Shown: positions 1-6,322 of the stretch, piece by piece
Layout of the letters: each line of letters opens with the position of its first letter
Position numbering within the stretch: position 1 is the stretch's first letter
Source: a bacterium
GTDB lineage: Bacteria > UBA9089 > JASEGY01
Reading direction: 5' to 3'
Length of the DNA: 7,722 nt
NCBI GenBank assembly: GCA_030019105.1
Contig: JASEGY010000154.1
Location: 1-7,722 of the forward strand
Program-made: the position numbers and the translations under genes
The notes under the pieces: model-generated
Database searches by the model: none
Seen by the model: only the letters and a program-made list of their open reading frames with translations
Told to the model about the DNA's origin: nothing

Positions 1-55
1 CTCGACCACTACAAAATTGCGCACAGATAGATTTTCTCTCCGACAGACTGCTAAG
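1..55. repeat. 55-bp terminal inverted repeat, left copy
   Basis: The first 55 bases are the exact reverse complement of the last 55 bases of the window. Identity stops abruptly at position 55: the left copy continues TTATTG, while the right copy read inward continues AAGCGA. An exact match of 55 bp is also a common de Bruijn k-mer length, so an assembly-graph overlap at a multicopy sequence is a serious alternative to a genuine 7.7-kb inverted-repeat structure. The repeat has one frame open throughout on its inward-reading strand, but no recognisable protein. Confidence 0.95.
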
Positions 56-102
56 TTATTGAGAAAATACAAAATCGCAGATTATGCCCGCGTTGAGTAT
101 AG

Positions 103-149
103 TCTGGTAGTCTGGTGTCTGGTATTGGTTAGACCACCAGACCACCAGG
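103..149. repeat. Hairpin made of duplicated octamers
   Basis: AGTCTGGT occurs twice in tandem at 101-116, followed by GTCTGGT at 117-123. After a short spacer, AGACCACC occurs twice in tandem at 131-146. The two blocks are nearly complementary, giving a stem of roughly 17 paired positions with one bulge and a loop around 121-130. Neither side is followed by a T-run, so it is not a standard intrinsic terminator. It overlaps the tail of the gene remnant to its right and probably marks the point where that reading frame stops being genuine. Function unknown. Confidence 0.75.
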
Positions 150-410
150 CACAATTGAGGACTTTTCGTATCTCAAGAGGACATAGCGGGGACGGCCTGC
201 GCCAACCCGAGTCGTATGGGCTAAGATAGTCAACGTTGTTCCCAGAACTCGGTTTATTTCTCCCGCATCTTCGATGGCCGGGCCAACCCTGCCCGAAATC
301 ACCTCCCCACTGTCCGCGACCAGAAATTCGAACGTGCGACGTTTCGGCAATACTCCTTGAAACGTGCCGGTGATTTCTTGGTCTGATTCCTGAATGTTGT
401 CCTGACTAGT
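129..410 (-). pseudogene. 3' remnant of an unrecognised gene, apparently truncated
   Basis: A minus-strand frame is open here with protein-like composition: alternating hydrophobic and charged residues, GRVGPAIEDAGEINRVLG, and a Gly/Arg-rich GAGRPRYVLL near the end. I do not recognise the family. The only usual start is TTG at 350, whose AAGGAG lies just 2 nt upstream, too close to be convincing. The same frame continues coherently upstream (ESDQEITGTFQGVLPKRR) to about 410, where the palindromic element at 413-550 begins. No ATG, GTG or TTG was found in that extension. The plausible protein part ends near 171, and the last dozen residues come from the octamer hairpin. The best reading is a gene piece that lost its 5' part, perhaps by insertion of the palindromic element, and whose 3' end is also altered. 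A short intact protein starting at TTG 350 cannot be excluded. Confidence 0.4.
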
Positions 411-412
411 GT

Positions 413-550
413 TTAAGAAAAAGATTTTGGGGTTGGTTATCCTTTGGAGTTTAGGCTTTAGCCTTTCATAACTAATGAAATCCTAAAGGATTAACTCCGA
501 AAGCTACATAGCCTCTCTTGAATTCGCTTACCCCAAAATATTTATCTTAA
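413..550. mobile_element. MITE-like imperfect palindrome with 21-bp inverted ends
   Basis: The ends at 413-433 and 530-550 are inverted repeats matching at 19 of 21 positions, each bounded by TTAA. The interior is also palindromic. TTTCAT at 464-469 pairs with ATGAAA at 475-480 around a 5-nt loop. Outward from there the arms share CTAAAG and AACTCC blocks, including the small palindromes AGGCTTTAGCCT and AATCCTAAAGGATT. The right arm carries roughly 19 extra bases. The whole unit could fold into one long hairpin. No protein is encoded. Size, inverted ends and fold match a miniature inverted-repeat transposable element. TTAA could be either the tip of the repeat or a 4-bp target duplication, and no other duplication is visible in the flanks. 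A structured RNA or a decayed repeat is the alternative. Confidence 0.55.
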
Positions 551-582
551 GAGCTATAGTCTGCCCTGGTATGAACAGAATT

Positions 583-612
583 GAAAAGACGTGGCCTGGC
601 ACGAACCAGACC
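583..612 (-). terminator. Weak terminator-like hairpin after the binding protein gene
   Basis: Downstream of the solute-binding protein stop codon, the minus strand reads GGTCTGG, a 6-nt loop, then CCAGGCC. This is a 7-bp stem containing one G-U pair, followed by ACGTCTTTTC. The T-run is short and offset by several bases, so termination would be modest. Its position 17 nt after the stop is right for an intrinsic terminator. Confidence 0.35.
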
Positions 613-613
613 T

Positions 614-627
614 TACAACCTACAACC
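614..627. repeat. Tandem duplication of TACAACC
   Basis: Two perfect adjacent copies of TACAACC lie immediately before the stop codon of the binding protein gene. This is the same kind of 7-8 bp adjacent duplication seen in the other intergenic gaps of this window. No function is evident. Confidence 0.6.
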
Positions 628-628
628 T

Positions 629-2254
629 CTACCACAGGTTATCTTCTAAGGCCACCACGTTGGCATAAGCCTTGCGCACCTGATTAATACCCACACGCTT
701 GGTGATTCGGCGCCATTCTTCTGCGACCTCGTCCATGGCCTCTTGTGGGGTAAGCTGCCTGGCAAGGGCCTTGGAGACACCTTCTGCCAGGGCGGTCATA
801 TACTGGTTAACGCCCGGAACTCGCAGGTCAAAGACGCGGTTCTGGCTCTTCTCCATCTCTGACAGGGTAGTGGTATAGGTCCTGGCTACTTCTGGCGACC
901 AGCCGGCTTTTTCGATATAAAAATTCGGGTCAAAGTCAGTGACCCGGTAAGGATTGACCCCAAACCGCCCGACGAGTAAGTCGGAGGCATGGTTAGTTGG
1001 ATTGGCGAAGAAGCAGAGATAGTCGAAGGCCATATCCTTGTTCTTACTGTCCTTTGCCACGGCCGAGGTCCAGCCCCAGGTGATGTAAGGGGCACGGTTC
1101 GGCTCATCAAAGTGATCCCACCGGCCGGTCCTGCGGTTCCATACCTCGTGTGATCCGGGAAGCGGCGCGGCTCCAACTAAATTGCGGATGCGGGACTTTG
1201 GCTCCATAGCCTGGATGAAGGCATCGTCCCAGGAGTAGCTGAACAGGGTCTGCCCGTTGCCGAAAGAAAAGATTTCATCGGCCAGGCCGAACTTATTGCC
1301 GCCCGCCAGGCCGGCTCGGCCCGGCGGCATGTAGTCCCGGGCCTTGACAAAGTCCTCCAAACCGCGGACCCAGCCTGGCGTGTTGATGAGCGGCTCCATG
1401 GTGATGAGATCAAAAAAGAAGCCGCCGCTTACCTGCGGGTGTTTGGCATACGGCGCGACACGGCTGATGAAGGCTGAAAACATCAAGTCGTCCTTAGATA
1501 CGACCTCGGCAGAGCCATAGTTTATTTCACCGTCGTTATCCCAATCCCATTTATTGAAAAACCGGGCTATGCTGTCGTAATCTTCCCAGGTTTGAGGTAC
1601 GCCCAGTTGCTTGCCGGTAGCCTTTTTATATTTGGCTTGCATTTGGGGATTATTGATTACGTCAGAACGGTACTTAAGATAGTGACGGTCGCCGTCCATG
1701 GGGAACTGGATCATGCGGCCATCCCAGGTAGCCACACCCTGGTAGTTACGCGTGACCTCCTCCATTTGAGGCATCTCGATGTATTTCTGGGGGACAGGGG
1801 CAAGGTAGGGGGCAAAGTCGCCGATCAAGTGCGAGCCATACATCATTACATCATAGGTGGCGGTTCCTGTTTCGAGTCCGGTTTGGAATGAAGCCATGCT
1901 CTTTTCAAACAGCCCAGAGAAGGGCGCATGAACCACATTGACCTTAGCCCCGGTCAGTTCTTCGAATTGCCTGGCGTGGAGGGCGGTAGGTTCGCCCATC
2001 ACCGGAATAGAATGGGTAAGGATATTCAATGTGCGGCCGGTGTAGTCCTTTTTAGAAATCTCTTCGCAGGAGCAGGGACTTTCTTCATAGGTTCTCTCAA
2101 TTTTAACAGGAATATGCACTTCTTCTTTAGTCTCTGCTATTGGCGTGGTTTCCTTAACACCTTTGTCTGATTCCTGCCTCTCTTTTTCACCACAATTTGT
2201 AATGCCGATACAGATTAAAGCGATAAGTCCCAGAATAAATATTCTTCTTAACAT
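629..2254 (-). CDS. Extracellular solute-binding lipoprotein, family 1 (sugar-type ABC transporter)
   Basis: A 541-residue periplasmic or surface-anchored binding protein expected to deliver a substrate, probably a sugar or oligosaccharide, to an ABC permease. I chose the ATG at 2254 because GGGGAGGT sits 4 nt upstream. An ATG 27 nt earlier (2281) lacks a ribosome site and would put charged residues ahead of the signal peptide. The N-terminus is MLRRIF, a hydrophobic stretch, then ITNC with the lipid-anchor Cys at residue 21; Asn before the Cys is unusual for a lipobox. A charged linker (about 22-65) precedes the mature domain, which begins near RTLNILTHS. TWEDYDSIARFFN and the C-terminal half fit family 1 binding proteins. 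Residues 237-242 form DWDNDG, an EF-hand-like calcium loop. No permease or ATPase gene is adjacent, so the transporter must be encoded elsewhere. Family call is firm; the substrate is unknown. Confidence 0.9.
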   Translation of the reverse strand: MLRRIFILGLIALICIGITNCGEKERQESDKGVKETTPIAETKEEVHIPVKIERTYEESPCSCEEISKKDYTGRTLNILTHSIPVMGEPTALHARQFEELTGAKVNVVHAPFSGLFEKSMASFQTGLETGTATYDVMMYGSHLIGDFAPYLAPVPQKYIEMPQMEEVTRNYQGVATWDGRMIQFPMDGDRHYLKYRSDVINNPQMQAKYKKATGKQLGVPQTWEDYDSIARFFNKWDWDNDGEINYGSAEVVSKDDLMFSAFISRVAPYAKHPQVSGGFFFDLITMEPLINTPGWVRGLEDFVKARDYMPPGRAGLAGGNKFGLADEIFSFGNGQTLFSYSWDDAFIQAMEPKSRIRNLVGAAPLPGSHEVWNRRTGRWDHFDEPNRAPYITWGWTSAVAKDSKNKDMAFDYLCFFANPTNHASDLLVGRFGVNPYRVTDFDPNFYIEKAGWSPEVARTYTTTLSEMEKSQNRVFDLRVPGVNQYMTALAEGVSKALARQLTPQEAMDEVAEEWRRITKRVGINQVRKAYANVVALEDNLW

Positions 2255-2258
2255 TTTG

Positions 2259-2266
2259 ACCTCCCC
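2259..2266 (-). promoter_or_regulatory. Strong ribosome binding site fixing the binding protein start
   Basis: The minus strand reads GGGGAGGT, then CAAA, then ATG. This near-ideal Shine-Dalgarno sequence selects the ATG at 2254 over the upstream ATG at 2281. Confidence 0.85.
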
Positions 2267-2273
2267 TTTTTCC

Positions 2274-2304
2274 TTCGACATTCATTATTCCTTGTTCGAC
2301 ATTC
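2274..2304. repeat. Direct repeat TTCGACATTC, 21-bp period
   Basis: TTCGACATTC occurs at 2274-2283 and again at 2295-2304. The repeats lie in the leader of the binding protein gene, just upstream of its ribosome site. They could be a decayed repeat or a paired operator; nothing here distinguishes the two. Confidence 0.5.
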
Positions 2305-2352
2305 GATATTGGACACATTATTAAAACTCAATTTGTAACAGTGTCGAGTATA

Positions 2353-2377
2353 TCAGGTTTAAGCTGACACCTGACAC
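2353..2377. repeat. Tandem CTGACAC duplication with a short inverted repeat
   Basis: CTGACAC is duplicated in tandem at 2364-2377, immediately after the abiEii stop codon. TCAGGT at 2353-2358 and ACCTGA at 2369-2374 can pair with a 10-nt loop, which is a weak hairpin without a T-run. On the minus strand TATACT follows at about 2347-2352 and resembles a -10 box, but I see no convincing -35 box. The promoter of the binding protein gene is therefore unresolved within this 123-nt gap. Confidence 0.4.
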
Positions 2378-3013
2378 CTAAGCGCTTACAAATCTCCTTG
2401 TTATTCTTTTGACTTCTCCCTTAAAGAAATTCTTGACCTCCGGCCAATCCAGTTCTTTTAACATATGCGGCATCTCTTGCTCTTCGGCATCATCGAAATA
2501 GATAAGGCTCTTTATAATATGTATTGCTGTGGTGGCCAAATTTCTATATTTTTTATCATAAGCCTGGATAGTTTCTTCTAAAGACATAGTCTCTCTACAA
2601 ATAAAATAAATATCCACAAAGTCTCTTTTAACTCCTCTGGAGGCAATAGCGCCAATTTTCATGGCAGCTATATCGCGGACATCAAGAACATTAATCATTC
2701 CAAACTTTTTCGTAGGGTAAAGAAGCGGATATTCATAGTAAAATATACTAAAGCGCACATCTTTAAATTTGCCCAGGATTGTCTTCCAGGCAGTCCTCTC
2801 TAATTGGAAACCTGGTATTTTTTTAATCTTAGACAAGAGTATCTCTTCCTCAAATTCTTCGGCCGTGAAAAAATCCAGGTCATAGGATATGCGGTGTCCC
2901 AACTGAAGCGCCAGGGCAGTTCCCCCAGCGAGGTAAGCCTTTTGAATAATTTCATTTTTTTCTAATAAGGCCAGAATTGCTTTCGTGTTTTTCGGAAGGA
3001 CCTGTTCAAACAC
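2378..3013 (-). CDS. AbiEii/AbiGii-type nucleotidyltransferase (toxin-like)
   Basis: A 211-residue cytoplasmic protein of the AbiEii (DUF1814) nucleotidyltransferase family. Characterised members act as toxins of type IV-like toxin-antitoxin and phage-defence systems, some by modifying tRNA. The fold signature is visible: GGT at 30-32, then HRISYDLDFF with the metal-binding D45 and D47, then AAMKIGA with K119, and KRDFVDIY with D131 and D134. All main motifs are intact, so activity is likely. The start is GTG, preceded by an AGGAG-type site 8 nt away. It lies inside the 3' end of the DUF6922-like gene, and the 52-nt overlap implies translational coupling. The partner is not the usual AbiEi antitoxin. 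Base composition is more AT-rich by eye than the binding protein and trpE genes, suggesting acquisition. Its target is unknown. Confidence 0.88.
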   Translation of the reverse strand: MFEQVLPKNTKAILALLEKNEIIQKAYLAGGTALALQLGHRISYDLDFFTAEEFEEEILLSKIKKIPGFQLERTAWKTILGKFKDVRFSIFYYEYPLLYPTKKFGMINVLDVRDIAAMKIGAIASRGVKRDFVDIYFICRETMSLEETIQAYDKKYRNLATTAIHIIKSLIYFDDAEEQEMPHMLKELDWPEVKNFFKGEVKRITRRFVSA

Positions 3014-3264
3014 TTCACCTTCTCCTCTTTAATATTCAAGATAACCGCCCAAAAATTAGCGCTTTTTACGGTTAATTCCCGGCTTTTCTTAAGCGTGCTA
3101 ATAATTTGAGTCCTTGAAAGATTTTTCATCATCCAGGCAATAGCATTTTCATCACCATATTCAAGAATACGTTCAATGACAAATCTGGGACGGCTTCTAC
3201 AATCAAGCTTACTGAAATCTATATCCCAGAAATATTGTTTTAAAAATATAGGCGCTCTTTGCAT
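2962..3264 (-). CDS. DUF6922-like small protein, putative antitoxin partner of AbiEii
   Basis: A 100-residue protein with an N-terminal FWDIDFSKLD motif (12-21), a helix around ERILEYGDENAIAWMM (31-46) and SRELTVKSANFWAVIL (61-76), which looks like a compact helical or helix-turn-helix fold. I recognise the pattern as that of DUF6922-type proteins, often found directly upstream of AbiEii-type nucleotidyltransferases. An antitoxin or regulator role is inferred from this context and is not shown by the sequence. The basic C-terminal tail (84-100, ending KQFWPY) is encoded in the 52 nt that also encode the start of the downstream gene. The ATG at 3264 follows GGGG with suitable spacing. It lies 57 nt after fic, with no clear terminator or promoter between. 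Confidence 0.75.
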   Translation of the reverse strand: MQRAPIFLKQYFWDIDFSKLDCRSRPRFVIERILEYGDENAIAWMMKNLSRTQIISTLKKSRELTVKSANFWAVILNIKEEKVKCLNRSFRKTRKQFWPY

Positions 3265-3321
3265 TTTAATCCCCAGATGGCTAAATGCCTACGAGAGACA
3301 TTACCCTCTCTTCTACCCTCT

Positions 3322-4374
3322 TTAAAGGGTATTACCCTTTCTCCGCCAGGGAGCGCCTGGTCCGCGGCCCAGACATTCCACCTTATTTGCTTTCTGAAGA
3401 TTACGCAGCACTTTGCGGATCATATCCCGGCTAACCCCCGGGCAGGCGCTATCGAGATCAGCCAGGGTAAACTCATCCGAAGCAGTTTTTACAGCCGCCT
3501 CGATCAAGTCGGTTTTCGCACCACGCGGGCTTTTCATCTGTCCGACCCGTTCTTCAAACTCACGGTAGGCGGTCTTGAGGGTGAAAAGAAGGTAATTCAC
3601 ATAAGGCCAAGGATTGTGCCTGCCTTCGTGCCAGTCCTGGGAACTTTGTTCTAACGTCTCGTAGTATCGTTCTTTATTTTGTTCGATAAGGCGTTCCAGA
3701 CTAATGTAACGTCCCACTTCATATCCCAGGTAATAGCATTGGAGCAGGAGCAACAATCGTGATACCCGCCCATTTCCATCCCGAAAGGGATGGATACACA
3801 GAAAATCAAAATTGAAGGCCGCCAGGGCAATGAGCGGATGAACCCATCGTTCAAGAAGGCAGCGGTCCCACAGCTCGATCAACTCACAAATAGTTGTGGC
3901 AGTCCTGGACGCCTTGACTGTTTTGAATCGCACTCGCTCCCGACCGTCCGGATATCTCTCAATGATATCGCCATCCTTATCCTTGTATTTTCCCGCATCC
4001 CAGATTTCACCACGACTCAAGCGATGCAGTTCCTGGATAATTTCTTCCGACACGAGCAGTCTGTTACCTTGCTCATGAATGAGTTTGAGTGCGTCCCGAT
4101 AGCCCCGAACTTCCTCCTCATTTCTATCATGCAGGAGAGACTTGCCGAAGACTATAGTGCGGATGCGGGTCTGATCAACCACGACTCCTTCGATTCGGTT
4201 CGAGGAAACCGCACTTTCAACCATAGCATGTTCGCGCAAGGTCTTGAGCTTTTGCGGTGACTGCTTTGTGAAGAGCTCCTGTTTACCGCGGGCTTCACCT
4301 AAATCAGCCAGATACCAGGACGTCGCAACCGGAATAGTTTCCAATTTTGAGGCAAACTGGCGAAATGTCATCAT
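3322..4374 (-). CDS. Fic-family protein adenylyltransferase with C-terminal winged-helix region
   Basis: A 350-residue Fic enzyme, expected to transfer AMP from ATP to a hydroxyl side chain of a target protein. The catalytic motif HPFRDGNGRVSR is complete (H195, D199, N201, R203, R206). An N-terminal SNRIEG (58-63) matches the inhibitory motif [S/T]xxxE[G/N], where E62 would block ATP gamma-phosphate binding. This indicates a class II, self-inhibited enzyme that needs no separate antitoxin. Residues from about 285 (FTLADLDSACPGVSRDMIRKVL) look like a winged helix for DNA or partner binding. I chose the ATG at 4374 because GGAGG lies 9 nt upstream. A TTG at 4434 is in frame but sits within the end of trpE and lacks a comparable site. 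The gene begins 31 nt after trpE and is probably co-transcribed. The target protein is unknown. Confidence 0.92.
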   Translation of the reverse strand: MMTFRQFASKLETIPVATSWYLADLGEARGKQELFTKQSPQKLKTLREHAMVESAVSSNRIEGVVVDQTRIRTIVFGKSLLHDRNEEEVRGYRDALKLIHEQGNRLLVSEEIIQELHRLSRGEIWDAGKYKDKDGDIIERYPDGRERVRFKTVKASRTATTICELIELWDRCLLERWVHPLIALAAFNFDFLCIHPFRDGNGRVSRLLLLLQCYYLGYEVGRYISLERLIEQNKERYYETLEQSSQDWHEGRHNPWPYVNYLLFTLKTAYREFEERVGQMKSPRGAKTDLIEAAVKTASDEFTLADLDSACPGVSRDMIRKVLRNLQKANKVECLGRGPGAPWRRKGNTL

Positions 4375-4383
4375 TCCCTTTGG

Positions 4384-4388
4384 CCTCC
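4384..4388 (-). promoter_or_regulatory. Ribosome binding site of fic
   Basis: GGAGG on the minus strand lies 9 nt before ATGATG. It supports the start at 4374 and a 31-nt gap after trpE, rather than an overlapping TTG start. Confidence 0.7.
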
Positions 4389-4405
4389 ATAAACGCTGCC
4401 GTCTA

Positions 4406-5890
4406 TCATCTAAACCCGCCTTCGGCCAGCTCAATGGCCTTAATCATCCCCCTGGCCTTGTTCATGCTCTCCTGGTACTCTCTTTCCGGGTCAGAATCAG
4501 CCACCACCCCTCCGCCGGCCTGGACGTAAGCTTTGTCTCCGGAAATGACAATCGTGCGGATGGTAATAGCCATATCCAGGTTGCCGGAAAAGCTGTAGTA
4601 ACCAACCGAGCCGGCATAAGGCCCCCGGCGGGTGGATTCCAGCTCGTCGATGATCTCCATGGCCCTGATCTTTGGCGCCCCGCTTACCGTGCCGGCCGGA
4701 AAGCAGGCCCTCAGCACATCCAGGGAATCAAAGCCCGGTCTTAACTTGCCTTTCACGGAAGAAACAATATGCATCACATGCGAGTAGCGTTCTATTACTT
4801 CAAATTCAGGCCAGTGAATACTTTCGTATTCACACACCCGGCCCAGGTCATTTCGGCCCAGGTCAACCAGCATTACGTGTTCGGCCAGTTCTTTAGGATC
4901 AGACAGCAAATCCTTCTCCAGTTCCTTATCTTCCTTTCGGGATTTACCTCGTGGCCTTGTCCCGGCAATAGGACGAACTTCGGCATCCCTGCCCGTAACC
5001 CTGACTAAGATTTCAGGAGAAGACCCGACTATCTTCAAAGGACCAAAATTAAGGTAGTACATATAAGGAGAAGGATTGATCACCCTCAGAGCACGGTAGA
5101 TGTCGAGAGGAGAAGACAGGATTGGGGTGCTGAGTCGCTGCGAGGGAACGACCTGGAAGATGTCTCCGGCCCGGATATATTCTTTAGCGGTCATCACCGC
5201 CGATTCATAGGCAGATTTAGTAAAATTGGACTCGGGCTTTATCGCTTTTCTTCCCGTGCCTTTTAACTCAGAAGGAAGTTCTCTGGGAGCCCTTAAGGCG
5301 CTTACGATCTCCTCTATGCGAGTAATAGTTTCATTGTAAGTCTCATCCGCATCCTGGTCAGGTTTGATCTGGGCCAGCGAGACTACCTTAAGGGTATGAA
5401 GCACGTGATCGAAAATAAGCAGGTCGTTGGCGATCATAAAGATAGAATCAGGCAGGCTCAGATCGTCAGGGTTATTATCCGGGATGTCCTCAATAAAACG
5501 GACATAGTCGTAGGCGAGGTATCCGACCCATCCTCCGTAGAAACCCGGAAGTCCATCGACCGCAACCGGTTTAAGAGGTTCAAGAAGTTTCTTCAGAAAG
5601 ACCAGCGGGTCGCCTTTTTCTTTTGTTACCAACGACTGCTCTTTCCGTGTAATGGTAATGTCAGGGCCTTTGCTTTCCAGGATGATTTTAGGTGAAATAC
5701 CCAGGAATGAGTGACGGCCGACCCTTTCTCCGCCTTCCACACTCTCCAGCAGGTAAGAAAAATCATTCCGGGCTATTTTATAAAAGGCCGAAACCGGTGT
5801 CTCCATATCAGCCAGGATCTCGGTGTAGACCGGGATCAGATTCCCTTGCCCGGCTTTTTTCTTAAACTCATTTCGGTTGGGATGGTACAT
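4406..5890 (-). CDS. trpE: Anthranilate synthase component I
   Basis: A 494-residue chorismate-utilising enzyme that makes anthranilate from chorismate, the first committed step of tryptophan biosynthesis, in the cytoplasm. It normally works with the glutamine amidotransferase TrpG. The N-terminal LLES (47-50) is the element associated with tryptophan feedback binding in TrpE and favours TrpE over the paralogue PabB. The catalytic domain shows PIAGTRPRG (307-315), DLGRNDLGR (343-351), FPAGTVSGAPK (397-407) and AGGGVVADS followed by PEREYQE (from 468). Length and motifs are complete. The ATG follows the hepT stop codon by 2 nt, with AAAGGA within the end of hepT, so translation is coupled and no trp leader or attenuator can lie directly upstream. 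trpG is not the next gene; fic is. Confidence 0.95.
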   Translation of the reverse strand: MYHPNRNEFKKKAGQGNLIPVYTEILADMETPVSAFYKIARNDFSYLLESVEGGERVGRHSFLGISPKIILESKGPDITITRKEQSLVTKEKGDPLVFLKKLLEPLKPVAVDGLPGFYGGWVGYLAYDYVRFIEDIPDNNPDDLSLPDSIFMIANDLLIFDHVLHTLKVVSLAQIKPDQDADETYNETITRIEEIVSALRAPRELPSELKGTGRKAIKPESNFTKSAYESAVMTAKEYIRAGDIFQVVPSQRLSTPILSSPLDIYRALRVINPSPYMYYLNFGPLKIVGSSPEILVRVTGRDAEVRPIAGTRPRGKSRKEDKELEKDLLSDPKELAEHVMLVDLGRNDLGRVCEYESIHWPEFEVIERYSHVMHIVSSVKGKLRPGFDSLDVLRACFPAGTVSGAPKIRAMEIIDELESTRRGPYAGSVGYYSFSGNLDMAITIRTIVISGDKAYVQAGGGVVADSDPEREYQESMNKARGMIKAIELAEGGFR

Positions 5891-5892
5891 GG

Positions 5893-6321
5893 CTATATCC
5901 TTTCTCTCACTATTTGTAAGAATTCTTCAATTCTTTTTCTGCCACTAATAAGAAGCTCGTTTATCATTTCCCATTTTATATCCAGATATTGATGTGCCAG
6001 GACGTTTCTTGTCCGACTCAGGTGAGCCAACTCTTTAGCCAAAGATTCATCTAATATATCTATCTCTGATAGCTTCTCAAAGGTTTCTCGATATGTCTGA
6101 GGCATAACTATCTCTTCGGAAGCCAGAATTATTTTAGCTATATCTATGGTAGCATTGGCTATATTCTCTAATATCCTCTCTACATTCCGCTGAGTCTTTC
6201 TATTGCGCTGATATGCTTCAAACACCAGGTCTTTGTATTCATCAAGGTCTCGCAGTTCAAGCTCAATAAAAACAATTCGCTTAACTATACTCTCAGACTG
6301 TTCGTTATTTAGCGGACTCAT
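5893..6321 (-). CDS. hepT: HepT-like HEPN-domain ribonuclease toxin
   Basis: A 142-residue, largely helical protein of the HepT (formerly DUF86) family. It carries the signature R-x4-H-x-Y as RNVLAHQY (R105, H110, Y112). In characterised MntA-HepT pairs, the Arg and His form the RNase active site and the Tyr is AMPylated by MntA to silence the toxin. All three residues are present, so both the toxin and its modification site look functional. I chose the ATG at 6321, 1 nt after the mntA stop codon (TAAAATG). The frame is open for 37 more codons upstream, but these lie inside mntA and do not resemble the family. It ends 2 nt before trpE. The sequence is AT-rich by eye compared with trpE, consistent with a mobile TA cassette. 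Confidence 0.9.
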   Translation of the reverse strand: MSPLNNEQSESIVKRIVFIELELRDLDEYKDLVFEAYQRNRKTQRNVERILENIANATIDIAKIILASEEIVMPQTYRETFEKLSEIDILDESLAKELAHLSRTRNVLAHQYLDIKWEMINELLISGRKRIEEFLQIVRERI

Positions 6322-6322
6322 T

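Noticed and set aside
17..229. Plus-strand open frame at the left end
   Set aside because: It runs from the terminal repeat through the octamer hairpin, has no ribosome site and no protein-like pattern.
2255..2281. Upstream ATG at 2281 as the start of the binding protein
   Set aside because: It has no ribosome site and would place nine mostly charged residues ahead of the signal peptide, whereas the ATG at 2254 has a near-perfect GGGGAGGT.
2379..2388. Perfect 10-bp palindrome TAAGCGCTTA at the abiEii stop codon as an operator
   Set aside because: It lies within the last codons of the gene, is single-copy in the window and has no promoter context.
3314..3331. TACCCT/AGGGTA inverted repeat at the fic stop codon as a terminator
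   Set aside because: The stem is only 6 bp, overlaps the last codons of fic, and has no T-run on the minus strand. It may be chance.
3790..4260. Long plus-strand open frames opposite fic and the trpE end (also 3259-3654 and 4244-4744)
   Set aside because: They are antisense to genes with complete family motifs, and their translations show no recognisable domain.
4375..4434. TTG start at 4434 for fic, overlapping the end of trpE
   Set aside because: GGAGG 9 nt before the ATG at 4374 is a better start, and the 20 extra residues are encoded partly within trpE and do not resemble the family.
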